In this document: positions 1-7,787 of the stretch, piece after piece
Numbering within the stretch: position 1 is the stretch's first letter
How the letters are laid out: each line of letters begins with the position of its first letter
DNA from: Shimia sp022448905
GTDB taxonomy: Bacteria; Pseudomonadota; Alphaproteobacteria; Rhodobacterales; Rhodobacteraceae
Reading direction: 5' to 3'
Assembly (NCBI RefSeq): GCF_047126315.1
Contig: NZ_CP138953.1
Span: forward strand, 124,001 to 188,000
DNA length: 64,000 nt
The notes under the pieces: model-generated
Database searches by the model: none
Told to the model about the DNA's origin: nothing
The model's input: only the letters and a program-made list of their open reading frames with translations
Program-made: the position numbers and the translations under genes

Positions 1-409
1 CATGAGAGGTCCGTGCAAGGGAGGCGGCATAGCGCCAAAGGTCTGCCGCTCCGCCGACCTCGCCACGGGACTGGCTGATTGGCTTGCCGCTTTCCAACGT
101 CTCTTGCACCGAGATGCGTTCGACATTCGTTTCGATCAGATCGGCCACGCGTAGCAACACGGCAGCCCGTTCCTTTGCGGAAATCCGGCTCCAGACACCG
201 GCGTCAAAGGCACGGCGGGCGGCATTGATCGCCGCTTTGGTCTCGGCCTCGTCGCCCAGGGCATTCCGGCTGACAACCACGTCATGTGAGGGCGACACAC
301 GCTCAAACGTTTCAGCGCTTTCGACCCATGCGCCGTCAATCAAATGCCGCCCGGCAAAGACAGGGGGCAGATCGTAGTCTGTCGCCGTGTTGATGGTCAG
401 GTCTTTCAT
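1..409 (-). CDS. Aldehyde dehydrogenase family protein, N-terminal part (runs off window)
   Basis: The first 136 residues of an NAD(P)-dependent aldehyde dehydrogenase; the catalytic part lies outside the window. The reading starts MKDLTINTATDYDLPPVF and contains the usual N-terminal segments of the family (IDGAWVESAETFERVSP, then NAARRAFDAGVWSRI, then ETLESGKPISQSRGEV). No catalytic Cys or Glu is visible because of the truncation. It begins 4 bases after the stop of the enoyl-CoA hydratase gene, so it is the third gene of a tightly packed operon with that hydratase and the CoA-transferase. An acyl-CoA or aldehyde catabolic role fits the neighbours, but the substrate is not evident. Confidence 0.85.
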   Translation of the reverse strand, partial: MKDLTINTATDYDLPPVFAGRHLIDGAWVESAETFERVSPSHDVVVSRNALGDEAETKAAINAARRAFDAGVWSRISAKERAAVLLRVADLIETNVERISVQETLESGKPISQSRGEVGGAADLWRYAASLARTSH

Positions 410-412
410 CTT

Positions 413-1180
413 CTATTGCCCTGTAAATTTGGGGGAACGTTTGTTGAGAAAGGCGTCAACGCCCTCTGCCCGATCTGCGCTGCCCCCCGCTGCAGCGGAC
501 CCAAGCGCCTCAATCGCGGCGCCACGGTCTTCGCCTATGCCGGCATGGATCATCGCCTTGGTGATCTCGTTCGCACGGGGGGAGACATCGGCCAGATCAG
601 CGGCGATTTGATGGGCGGCACGCAAGGCGTCCTCCGCTACCTCAGCGACGAAACCGCAGGCTGCCGCACGCTCCGCCGTTATCCGTCGGCCAAACAGCGC
701 CATTTCTTTGACCACAGGTTCAGGCACCAGGCGCATAAGTCGTTGCGTGCCCGACCAACCCGGGACGATACCGACCTTTGCTTCGGGCAAGGCCAATGTG
801 GCGCGGGGCGTCATCACCCGGATGTCACAGGCCGCAGCCAGCTCTAACCCACCACCAAAGGCATGACCGTTCAACGCAGCAATCGTCGGCTTGGACAGCC
901 GGGCCAAGCGGTCAAAAATCCGGTGCCCGTCGCGCACCCAGCCACGGGCAAATTCGGCCGGCGACAGCGCCCCCCATTCGGCGATATCAGCACCACAGCA
1001 GAACGCCTTTTCACCTGCGCCCGTCACGATGACTGCGCGTGCGGTGGTGTTGTGGTCGATCTCGGCCAGATGCCCGTCCAATGCATCCAGCATCGATATG
1101 GTCAAAGCGTTTAATTTAGCCACGTTCGACAGGGTCAGCACCGCAATTGCACCATCATATGACAATGTGACCTCGCTCAT
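413..1180 (-). CDS. Enoyl-CoA hydratase/isomerase family protein
   Basis: A 255-residue crotonase-fold protein, the normal length for a monofunctional enoyl-CoA hydratase, which adds water across the double bond of 2-enoyl-CoA. Visible are the CoA-binding/oxyanion segment GEKAFCCGADIAE, the second oxyanion segment NGHAFGGGLELAAACD, and both glutamates expected for a hydratase (in LPEAKVGIVPG and in VKEMALFGRR). The start at 1180 gives MSEVTLSYDG. The reading frame is open further upstream, but that part lies inside the CoA-transferase gene. The start codon overlaps the upstream stop as ATGA, indicating translational coupling. The chain-length specificity cannot be read from sequence. Confidence 0.93.
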   Translation of the reverse strand: MSEVTLSYDGAIAVLTLSNVAKLNALTISMLDALDGHLAEIDHNTTARAVIVTGAGEKAFCCGADIAEWGALSPAEFARGWVRDGHRIFDRLARLSKPTIAALNGHAFGGGLELAAACDIRVMTPRATLALPEAKVGIVPGWSGTQRLMRLVPEPVVKEMALFGRRITAERAAACGFVAEVAEDALRAAHQIAADLADVSPRANEITKAMIHAGIGEDRGAAIEALGSAAAGGSADRAEGVDAFLNKRSPKFTGQ

Positions 1181-2748
1181 AGCGTCAGCCCCATCGGCGC
1201 ATCCGCGAGCAGCGCTTTCGGCATCACCTTGGCATTCTCGGCCACTTGCACCCTGCCTTGCGACGGGCCGATGATATGCGCCTGCGGGTCGATGCCCGGC
1301 ATAATCTCGGTCGCGACTAACCCGTTGCGTGTCAGCTCGATTACGCAACGCTCGGTCACGTAGATGACATTCTGCCCCTGCTCCCGCGCGCGCTTGCCCG
1401 AGAAGGTGACATGCTCGACCTCGTCCACCATCTTGGTGAACTTGCCCGGCGCTTCGATATTGATGCCGCTGTCGGTCAGGCCGATTTTGGCACCGGCCTC
1501 GAACCAGCCGGAAAAGACGATGGTCTTGGCTTTGGCCGTGATGTCCACGAAACCACCGCAGCCGGCAGTCAGATAGGGCTTTTTGCCCAGTTTGGAGACG
1601 TTGACGTTGCCTTCGACATCGACCTCAAGAAATGACAGGAACGACATGTCAAAACCGGCACCTTGGAAGTAGATGAACTGCTGAGGTGATGGGACATATG
1701 CATCCGCGTTCGAGGCACAGCCAAAGGCGAAACCGGTCAGGGGCACCCCACCAACAGCACCTTGTTCAATCGCCCATGTAACGGCGTCCGGGTGGCCCTC
1801 TTCCAGCAAGACACGCGGCACCATCGCACTGATGCCGAACCCCAGATTGGCGGTCATTCCGCGCTTTAGCTCCATTGCTGCGCGACGGGCGATCACCTTC
1901 TCAACGCCATGTTCTGCAAGGGAAAAGCTGCTCCAAGGGCGCATGATCTCGCCTGAAATCGCTGGATCATATTGCGTTTGCGTTGTTTGCTTCTGATCCG
2001 GGTCAATTACGACAAAATCCACAAGGTGCCCCGGGACCCGCACATCATGTGGCCGAAGCGATCCATTGGCCGTCACACGCTTGACCTGCGCGATAACCAG
2101 CCCGCCATTGGTGCGCGCCGCGATCGCCTGCTCAAGCCCACCCAGATAGGCCCCCTCGTGTTCATAGGTTAGATTGCCACGATCATCCGCCGTCGTGGCT
2201 CGGATGATCGCCACATCGGGGGCGATATTGGGAAAGTGCAGCCATGTCTTGCCACCGAATTCGGCGCGTTCGACAATCGGTGCGTCAGCGCCCTTGTCAT
2301 TCATCGCGCAGCCCTGCCGGATTGGGTCGACAAAGGTGTCGAGCCCCACTTCGGTCAGGACACCGGGACGCTTGGCTGCTGCCTCGCGATGCATGTCAAA
2401 CATGATGCCTGACGGGACGTTGTAGGCCGCGACCCTGTCCTCAACGATCATCTTCCAGATTGCAGGCATTGGGGCGCTGGACGGTCCGGATGGGTATGAC
2501 CCGGCAAGAACGCGCGACAAAAGCCCATCCTTCGCGATATGGTCCATCCCTTTCACGCCATAGACGTCACCCGCAGCGATGGGGTGAAGCGATGTGATGC
2601 CCTGCGGATGCCCGGTGTCGTCGAACCGTGTGCCAATCGCAGCCAGAACTGCGTCGGGGCACCCCAGGGTCGAGGAAGAGGAAACGGTCACAACTGCACC
2701 GTCGGCAATCTGAGCAACAGCGTCTGAAACCGATACGACTTTGGTCAT
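1177..2748 (-). CDS. Acyl-CoA:acetate/3-ketoacid CoA-transferase (single-chain, YdiF/Pct type)
   Basis: A 523-residue single-polypeptide CoA-transferase combining the alpha and beta halves of the family I enzymes. It moves CoA between acyl-CoA and a free short-chain acid through a glutamyl-CoA intermediate. The likely catalytic glutamate is E328 in AIEQGAVGG, the position equivalent to Glu333 of E. coli YdiF by motif. The length matches the family (about 520). It is the promoter-proximal gene of the operon with enoyl-CoA hydratase and aldehyde dehydrogenase. Two identical palindromes sit 28-62 bases upstream of its start, so repression at this promoter is likely. Activation of a short-chain acid before beta-oxidation-like steps is the simplest reading. 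Confidence 0.9.
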   Translation of the reverse strand: MTKVVSVSDAVAQIADGAVVTVSSSSTLGCPDAVLAAIGTRFDDTGHPQGITSLHPIAAGDVYGVKGMDHIAKDGLLSRVLAGSYPSGPSSAPMPAIWKMIVEDRVAAYNVPSGIMFDMHREAAAKRPGVLTEVGLDTFVDPIRQGCAMNDKGADAPIVERAEFGGKTWLHFPNIAPDVAIIRATTADDRGNLTYEHEGAYLGGLEQAIAARTNGGLVIAQVKRVTANGSLRPHDVRVPGHLVDFVVIDPDQKQTTQTQYDPAISGEIMRPWSSFSLAEHGVEKVIARRAAMELKRGMTANLGFGISAMVPRVLLEEGHPDAVTWAIEQGAVGGVPLTGFAFGCASNADAYVPSPQQFIYFQGAGFDMSFLSFLEVDVEGNVNVSKLGKKPYLTAGCGGFVDITAKAKTIVFSGWFEAGAKIGLTDSGINIEAPGKFTKMVDEVEHVTFSGKRAREQGQNVIYVTERCVIELTRNGLVATEIMPGIDPQAHIIGPSQGRVQVAENAKVMPKALLADAPMGLTL

Positions 2749-2775
2749 ATTTCCCCCCTTAGCTCCAAAGATTTT

Positions 2776-2810
2776 TGGAACGTTCCACTTCTAGTTATTG
2801 GAACGTTCCA
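2776..2810. promoter_or_regulatory. Two identical 12-bp palindromes (TGGAACGTTCCA) before the CoA-transferase operon
   Basis: TGGAACGTTCCA occurs at 2776-2787 and again at 2799-2810, both perfect palindromes, start to start 23 bp, slightly more than two helical turns. They lie between the start of the CoA-transferase (2748) and the stop of the glyoxalase-fold gene (2863). The central CG is typical of operators bound by LacI-type and some TetR-type dimers. No such regulator gene is in the window; one may lie beyond its left edge. The assignment as an operator is inferred from symmetry, duplication and position. Confidence 0.75.
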
Positions 2811-2862
2811 AATTTGGCAACGAAAAAGTTAAGAAATGGGTATAGTAGTTATATTTCAATAA

Positions 2863-3249
2863 CTAAGGGTGCTCGTAAAGCTCCAATCGGAGCCCGTCAG
2901 GATCTTTGAAGAACGTAAAACGGGCATGCGTGTAGGGATCGATTCGAACCGGCTCCACCTCCACGCCCTCGCTCTCGAGCTCCAGAATTGCCGCATCGAT
3001 ATCATCCACCCGAAACGCGATATGGCGCAAGCCGCAGGCCTCGGGGCGACTTGGCCGCGCAGGAGGATTCGGGAAACTGACCAGTTCGAGTTGGCCCCCA
3101 TCCGCCAATGCCATATCCAGCTTCCAAGAACCACGGTCTTCCCTGTAGTTTTCCGCCAGAATCTGGAGCCCCAGAACATTACAGTAAAAGGCTTTGGAGG
3201 CTTCGTAGTCCCGCACAATCAAGGCTGCATGATGAAATTTCAATTGCAT
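2863..3249 (-). CDS. VOC family protein, YaeR/GloA2-like
   Basis: A 128-residue glyoxalase/bleomycin-resistance-fold protein. It follows E. coli YaeR closely in recalled motifs: HHAALIVRDYEASKAFYCNVLG near the N-terminus, FPNPPARPSRPEACGLRH in the middle, then DPYTHARFTFFKDPDG and the ending LELYEHP. VOC metal ligands are expected at H6/H7 and E125, with further ligands at the central HIAF and in the last strand. YaeR-type proteins are annotated as lactoylglutathione-lyase-like, but the reaction is not settled. The gene stops 52 bases before the paired palindromes, so it may belong to a separate transcript from the CoA-transferase operon. Confidence 0.9.
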   Translation of the reverse strand: MQLKFHHAALIVRDYEASKAFYCNVLGLQILAENYREDRGSWKLDMALADGGQLELVSFPNPPARPSRPEACGLRHIAFRVDDIDAAILELESEGVEVEPVRIDPYTHARFTFFKDPDGLRLELYEHP

Positions 3250-4038
3250 GGGCTTCCTCAGGTCGTTGCGGATGAGATTGCAAACTCACCCATTCAAAGC
3301 AATAACCTCAACCTCCTAACTGAGCGACACCAGGAGAATGTCCGTTTCAGAAGTGCCTATTGCGATCACAGAGAAGCTCTGCATGGCGCGGCGGGTTTGT
3401 CCCGCATAGGAGATTTGTGATCACGCTACTCCGAAAGACTGGTTACGGCTCGAGCCAAATCGACGCCCTTGAATGGCTGCATCGGTGACCTACGCTGCAT
3501 CGCAACAATAAGCGCTCCGCACGTGCGAGCAAATGCTGCGTTAGCAAAGTGCGAAAACGCAAAGTCGGGCTTGTCCCGCATTGGAACCATTCGGCATCTG
3601 ACTTTGCAATGTCAGCTTCCTGCGCATCGCTGCCATTGGTGGCTCACGCAGCATCCGGCACTGCTGCGGTTTAATATTGAACGGCAGCTCTCGGGGATTC
3701 GACCTTAGAGCTTTGCGTCTGCAGCAGAGAACGTTCTGAGCCTCATGTGAATGTCCTGAAAGGGCTGGCACCAGCAGTTGATAACCTTGGTTTGCGCGCA
3801 GTTTCGCTGAGGACACGCTGCCGCAGTGCCGCATGGCGGCTTAGAGCCCACACCGGACTTGCCAGAATTGCGCCTCAAAAAAGGTGGAAGAATTTTCGTA
3901 TAGGCACGAAATTTCAGCCTGCAGCGCGGCGGCAAACTCGGTCATTTGTGCATGGCGCAGCGAAGTGGTTGATCGCAACAAGGTGCGACGCCTTGTGCAC
4001 TAGAAATGAGATTCCAAAGTTCTCTTTTTAGCCAATCT
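3250..4038. other. Gene-poor 0.8-kb stretch with degenerate interspersed repeat
   Basis: No convincing gene is present. Short frames on both strands lack start signals and family features. The minus strand at about 3950-3845 encodes a short peptide beginning MTEFAAALQAEIS that ends without a domain. The stretch carries TTGTCCCGCAT-like words at about 3390 and 3570, and one copy of a repeat found again at 15379-15443. It resembles a decayed repetitive spacer; this is an inference from the lack of coding structure and the shared words. Confidence 0.6.
3494..3559 (+). repeat. Interspersed repeat, left copy
   Basis: Three conserved words, GCTGCATCGCAAC (3494-3506), TGCTGCGTTAGCAAAG (3534-3549) and GAAAACG (3553-3559), recur in the same order, orientation and near-identical spacing at 15379-15443. 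The sequence between the words differs. The two copies bracket the carbohydrate cluster at 4039-15072. Confidence 0.7.
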
Positions 4039-4698
4039 CTATCCATTCGCCGCAGCAGAGCGGGCGTCGGCTGCTGTACCATACTGCGGAAGATCGGCGG
4101 TCGACTTGCCATGGGCCGCCATCACAGTATCGCGGACAAAGGCGATGTGAGCTGTCTCTTCGATTATCTCGGCCAGATATTGCGCTTTCATCAGGGATGC
4201 CCCCACACCAATGGTGCCATGATTGGCAAGAACAGCGGCAACCACTTTGGGGTCTTTGAAGACCGGGCTGATTTCAACCTCGGTCTGGGGGCCACCTGCA
4301 TCAGACAGAGGGATAAGCGGCATGCGGCCGATTTTCTCAATTGTCTGGACCGTCAGGCAGGGGATCTCGATCCCGGCGCTGGCGTATCCGGTGGCCCATG
4401 GGCTGTGGCAGTGCACGACGGCATTGATATCGGGTCGGATGCGATAGAGATCCAGGTGAAAGCCCAGATCCTTGGAGGGTTTATAATCCGAGGGTTCGAT
4501 TGTGCCGTCCAGATGCACGACCTGAAGATTGTCCCGCGTGCATTCGTTAAAGCCGATACCGGAGGGTTTGATGACAATCGCGCCGGCGCTGTCGAGCCGC
4601 ACCGAAAGATTACCACCGGCGTTGGTTTGAAGCCGCAAGTCAAAGCAGCGTCTGGCGGTCGCAATCAGGGCGTCTTTTTTTTCAATGAGATCGTGCAT
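4039..4698 (-). CDS. Class II aldolase/adducin family protein (FucA/AraD-like)
   Basis: A 219-residue zinc-dependent class II aldolase-fold protein, the size of L-fuculose-phosphate aldolase or L-ribulose-5-phosphate 4-epimerase. The N-terminal TNAGGNLSVR phosphate-binding segment, the metal pair in VVHCHSP and the third histidine in LANHGTIG are all present. The position that carries the catalytic Glu73 of FucA (motif SEWRFH) reads SKDLGFH here, so glutamate is replaced by aspartate, which may change the reaction. It is the last gene of the minus-strand operon that starts with the ABC importer ATPase, 11 bases after the UPF0261 gene. The substrate is unknown. Confidence 0.85.
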   Translation of the reverse strand: MHDLIEKKDALIATARRCFDLRLQTNAGGNLSVRLDSAGAIVIKPSGIGFNECTRDNLQVVHLDGTIEPSDYKPSKDLGFHLDLYRIRPDINAVVHCHSPWATGYASAGIEIPCLTVQTIEKIGRMPLIPLSDAGGPQTEVEISPVFKDPKVVAAVLANHGTIGVGASLMKAQYLAEIIEETAHIAFVRDTVMAAHGKSTADLPQYGTAADARSAAANG

Positions 4699-4709
4699 GA
4701 GGTGTCCTT

Positions 4710-5846
4710 TTACGCTGATAGCGCGTCAAGCGTTACAAGTATGTCTTTGGTGATCTGAGGATCGAACAGGTGCGCATCCACAGTGTTGAGCTGGATTTTT
4801 GGGGAGAGCTTTTCTCGCAGCGTGTCACGGCAAACGGCGCGAAGCGCGGGATCTTCTATTGCGCCACCCGGCCGATCATGATGCGAAAAGCCACCCATGG
4901 GTATGATGACGGCGCAAGGGCCCTTCAGGGTGTTCAGGCTTTCTGCCAGCTTTGTCGCGACATGGGCCATCTCTGTGTCGGACATCTTCACATGGGTGAA
5001 AAAACCGGAATGGGCGTAGTGGGGCCTTTCCAGATAATGCTTGGCCAGCAGAGATTTTTCACCCAGCCCGATGAAGTTCAGCGCGCCGGGCAGGACGATC
5101 CGGGGCCGGTCGCCTCCGGCGCTGAACCTGTCGGGCATATCAACATGGGCGCCGTCAACATGGATGCGGGTCAACTCGTGCGGTGTCAGATCAATGATCG
5201 CGTCAAACGCGTTCTCCTTTGCAAAACGCGCAAACGCGGCCCCGCCATAGCCGTTGGAGTGAAAAACGCTGCTTTCCTGTCCGCGCCGGGCGAGTGCACT
5301 GACCAATGGCGCCACAGCGCCATCGGTGGCGCCAAGAGCAGTGATGCCGACTGAAGGCACCGCGCTATCATCGCCACCGGAGAGGTCATTGCGGCACAGC
5401 CCCGCAGCCATCAATGCCGCGTTATCCAAGACCCTGCGTAAAATGGCGTTCAGGCCAGCGATATCTGCCAGAGTGGGGATGAGGAAGATTGAGCTATCGG
5501 CCAAAGTCGCCCTTGGATCAAAGGGCAGCGTGGTCACGAGCATCTTGGGGTAGGTGATCGGCAGAGCGCGCAACACGCGCAGCGCGATTTCACCACCGGT
5601 TCCGCCGCCAATCCCGACGACCAATTCGGCATCGCCCGCAACAGCCTCGACTGCGTCAATCGTTGCCCTGGCCGCTGCCTCTTTCATGGCGGCAACCTTG
5701 GCATCGCCGTCAAGAATACGGCCCCCGCTGTGCAGCGAAATGTCGATGGCTCGCGCGGCAACGCCAATTTCAGACAGTCGTGTGATCAGATAGGTCGTCT
5801 CTTCCGCCTTGGTTGCCAATGTGGCCAGTACAATGACCTTTGCCAT
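4710..5846 (-). CDS. Tm-1-like ATP-binding domain protein (UPF0261)
   Basis: A 378-residue member of UPF0261, the family related to the N-terminal ATP-binding part of tomato Tm-1. Recognisable are the start MAKVIVLATLATKAEET, the glycine-rich VVGIGGGTGGEIALRVLRAL, the segment VTTLPFDPRATLADSS, and the C-terminal IIPMGGFSHHDRPGG. The family is usually found in catabolic operons and has no firmly established reaction. Its position between an importer permease (stop 5851) and a class II aldolase (start 4698) makes a catabolic enzyme role likely here. Full length for the family, with no sign of damage. Confidence 0.88.
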   Translation of the reverse strand: MAKVIVLATLATKAEETTYLITRLSEIGVAARAIDISLHSGGRILDGDAKVAAMKEAAARATIDAVEAVAGDAELVVGIGGGTGGEIALRVLRALPITYPKMLVTTLPFDPRATLADSSIFLIPTLADIAGLNAILRRVLDNAALMAAGLCRNDLSGGDDSAVPSVGITALGATDGAVAPLVSALARRGQESSVFHSNGYGGAAFARFAKENAFDAIIDLTPHELTRIHVDGAHVDMPDRFSAGGDRPRIVLPGALNFIGLGEKSLLAKHYLERPHYAHSGFFTHVKMSDTEMAHVATKLAESLNTLKGPCAVIIPMGGFSHHDRPGGAIEDPALRAVCRDTLREKLSPKIQLNTVDAHLFDPQITKDILVTLDALSA

Positions 5847-5850
5847 GGTC

Positions 5851-6786
5851 TCACCCCTTTACTGCACCCGCGGTCATGCCGGTGATAATTTGCCTGCTTG
5901 CAAAGAGGGTAAAGATGATCGGGGGGATGGCCAACAGCATGCCGGTTGCCATGATAACACCCCATTCGACGTTGAACTCGCTCATGTTGTTGACGATCAG
6001 GATCGGCACGGTTTTGGTATTTCGATCACTGAGGGCGGAAGCCAGAAGATATTCGTTCCAGGCTATACGGAAGGTGAAGATGGCTGCCGCCGCGAGGCCC
6101 GGTTTGATCAGCGGCAACACAACTTTGAAAAACACCTGAAACGGGCCCGCGCCATCCACACGAGCGGCTTCTTCCAGGCTGCGGGGAACCTGCACGATGA
6201 AGCTTTGCAGGATCCAGATGACGAAAGGCAGGTTCATGGCCACGTAAATTATGATGATACCGGAATGTGTACCAGCAAGGCACACGTCGCCCCGCCCGCC
6301 GAACGCGTCTCTGATGGCGCCGCCGATCAGCCCGTTCTTGTCCAGGCAGAACTCATTGTTCCACAAGCCGAAAACCGGGACCAAAAGTACGGCAGGCGGC
6401 ACCATGCGCACCATGAGCGTTGTCACGGAAACTGTGTCACGCCCCATAAAGCGGAACCGCACAAGCGCATAGGCCGACATGGCCCCGATCACCAGTGTCA
6501 GCACCGTTGAGATGAGCGCGATGATCAGAGAGTTGATGAAGGCGCCGCCAAACTTGAGCGAACAGAATTCGAGATGATCCGGTTCGTACCACAACACATC
6601 GCACAGCGCTGTTTCGTAGTTCTGGATCGTGGGCAGGAACAGCAGGCCAGACGTGCCCGAGATGATGTCGACATCCAGTTTGAACGAGTTGACAAACATC
6701 AGCACGACAGGGCCAACAGACATGAACACTAACAGACCGATGACTGCGTAAAAAGCCGGGTTCTGTTTTTCGTAAGACTGATCCAT
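5851..6786 (-). CDS. Carbohydrate ABC transporter permease, MalG type
   Basis: A 311-residue inner-membrane permease with about six hydrophobic segments, beginning at residues 12-33. The EAA loop that contacts the ATPase is visible as EEAARVDGAGPFQVFFKVVL. An unusual long periplasmic stretch with several Cys and acidic residues (residues about 40-75, and FCLDKNGLIGG near 150) lies between the first membrane segments. Its start codon overlaps the stop of the MalF-type permease by one base. It forms the channel of a CUT1-type sugar importer with the neighbouring permease, solute-binding protein and ATPase. Confidence 0.92.
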   Translation of the reverse strand: MDQSYEKQNPAFYAVIGLLVFMSVGPVVLMFVNSFKLDVDIISGTSGLLFLPTIQNYETALCDVLWYEPDHLEFCSLKFGGAFINSLIIALISTVLTLVIGAMSAYALVRFRFMGRDTVSVTTLMVRMVPPAVLLVPVFGLWNNEFCLDKNGLIGGAIRDAFGGRGDVCLAGTHSGIIIIYVAMNLPFVIWILQSFIVQVPRSLEEAARVDGAGPFQVFFKVVLPLIKPGLAAAAIFTFRIAWNEYLLASALSDRNTKTVPILIVNNMSEFNVEWGVIMATGMLLAIPPIIFTLFASRQIITGMTAGAVKG

Positions 6787-7697
6787 CAGGAATCCTCCTC
6801 GGCGGCCATGCGCACCTTGGCGGCGCGCGCCTCCTGCCAGCGATTGAAGGCAAACATGCCGACCGTCAGCAACATCAGGAGGATCAGCAGGTAATTTGAC
6901 ATGGCGGCTGCCACGCCCAGTTCCCGGAATTCAGTAGCGGTGCGTGAAATGCGCAGAGCCAGAATTTCCGTCGACAGGCCCGGGCCGCCTTCGGTCAGTA
7001 CAAGGATCACTTCAAGAACCTTGAAGGCGTCGATCAGGCGCAGCAGGGCCGTGACAATCAGGACCGGCATCATCAAAGGCAGCTTAATATGGACGATTTG
7101 CTGCCAACCGGTCGCGCCGTCAATGCGGGCAGCCTCCAGCGCTGAGCGGGGCAGAGATTGTAATGCTGCCAGTGACAAAATGAAAATGAAAGGTGTCCAT
7201 TGCCATATATCAGCAATGATAACGCTGGTCAGAGCGTGGCTGCCCAACCAATCCACATCGGGCAGTCCCAGAGTTTCCAGGACACGGTTAAAAGTGCCCA
7301 CGGACGGGTGATACATATAGCGCCACATGAGACCAACCACGACGGGTGCGATCATCATGGGCAGAATGAACATGGTACGCAGCAGGGACATGCCGCGAAT
7401 ATTCCGGTCGAGCAGCAAGGCAAGACCAACGCCCAGCACCATCTCGATTGATACACAGAAGAAGGCAAAACGCAGGGTCACACCCAGGCTTTCGCGGAAA
7501 CTGGGATCATGCCACAGCGTGATGTAGTTCTTCAGGCCTACAAATTCGGCTTCGCCGATGGTCTGACTGGGATCCCATGCCCGGAAGGACCCCCAAATCA
7601 TGTACCCCAGCGGGTAAATCAGAGCGATTGCCATGATGATCACGGCAGGAGCCATGAACAAATAGGGTGAGAGCCGGTTGACACGTGAGGTAAACAT
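6786..7697 (-). CDS. Carbohydrate ABC transporter permease, MalF type
   Basis: A 303-residue permease with six predicted membrane helices (first one at residues 11-33, PYLFMAPAVIIMAIALIYPL). The EAA loop reads LEAARIDGATGWQQIVHIKL, which fits a CUT1 sugar importer. It pairs with the MalG-type permease immediately downstream. A 12-bp perfect hairpin separates it from the upstream solute-binding protein gene and probably lowers its expression relative to that protein, as seen in other binding-protein operons. Confidence 0.93.
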   Translation of the reverse strand: MFTSRVNRLSPYLFMAPAVIIMAIALIYPLGYMIWGSFRAWDPSQTIGEAEFVGLKNYITLWHDPSFRESLGVTLRFAFFCVSIEMVLGVGLALLLDRNIRGMSLLRTMFILPMMIAPVVVGLMWRYMYHPSVGTFNRVLETLGLPDVDWLGSHALTSVIIADIWQWTPFIFILSLAALQSLPRSALEAARIDGATGWQQIVHIKLPLMMPVLIVTALLRLIDAFKVLEVILVLTEGGPGLSTEILALRISRTATEFRELGVAAAMSNYLLILLMLLTVGMFAFNRWQEARAAKVRMAAEEDS

Positions 7698-7750
7698 GAT
7701 TGGGACGTTTGCCTTGCAGTTTGACCAGTAGGGTACAGGACAGGGGAAGG

Positions 7751-7777
7751 TGAAAAGCGGGGTTTCCCCGCTTTTCA
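7751..7777 (-). promoter_or_regulatory. Intercistronic hairpin between solute-binding protein and permease genes
   Basis: A perfect inverted repeat, TGAAAAGCGGGG and CCCCGCTTTTCA, with a 3-base loop. It sits 10 bases after the solute-binding protein stop and 54 bases before the MalF-type start. No long T-run follows on the minus strand, so mRNA stabilisation or partial attenuation fits better than full termination. Confidence 0.75.
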
Positions 7778-7787
7778 GATTGGTGAC

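Noticed and set aside
1181..1348. Upstream extension of the enoyl-CoA hydratase by 56 codons
   Set aside because: It lies inside the CoA-transferase gene, and the hydratase family starts at the ATG at 1180.
3541..4031. Several frames of 76-97 codons in the left spacer
   Set aside because: They overlap each other on both strands, lack ribosome-binding sites and look like translated repeat remnants.
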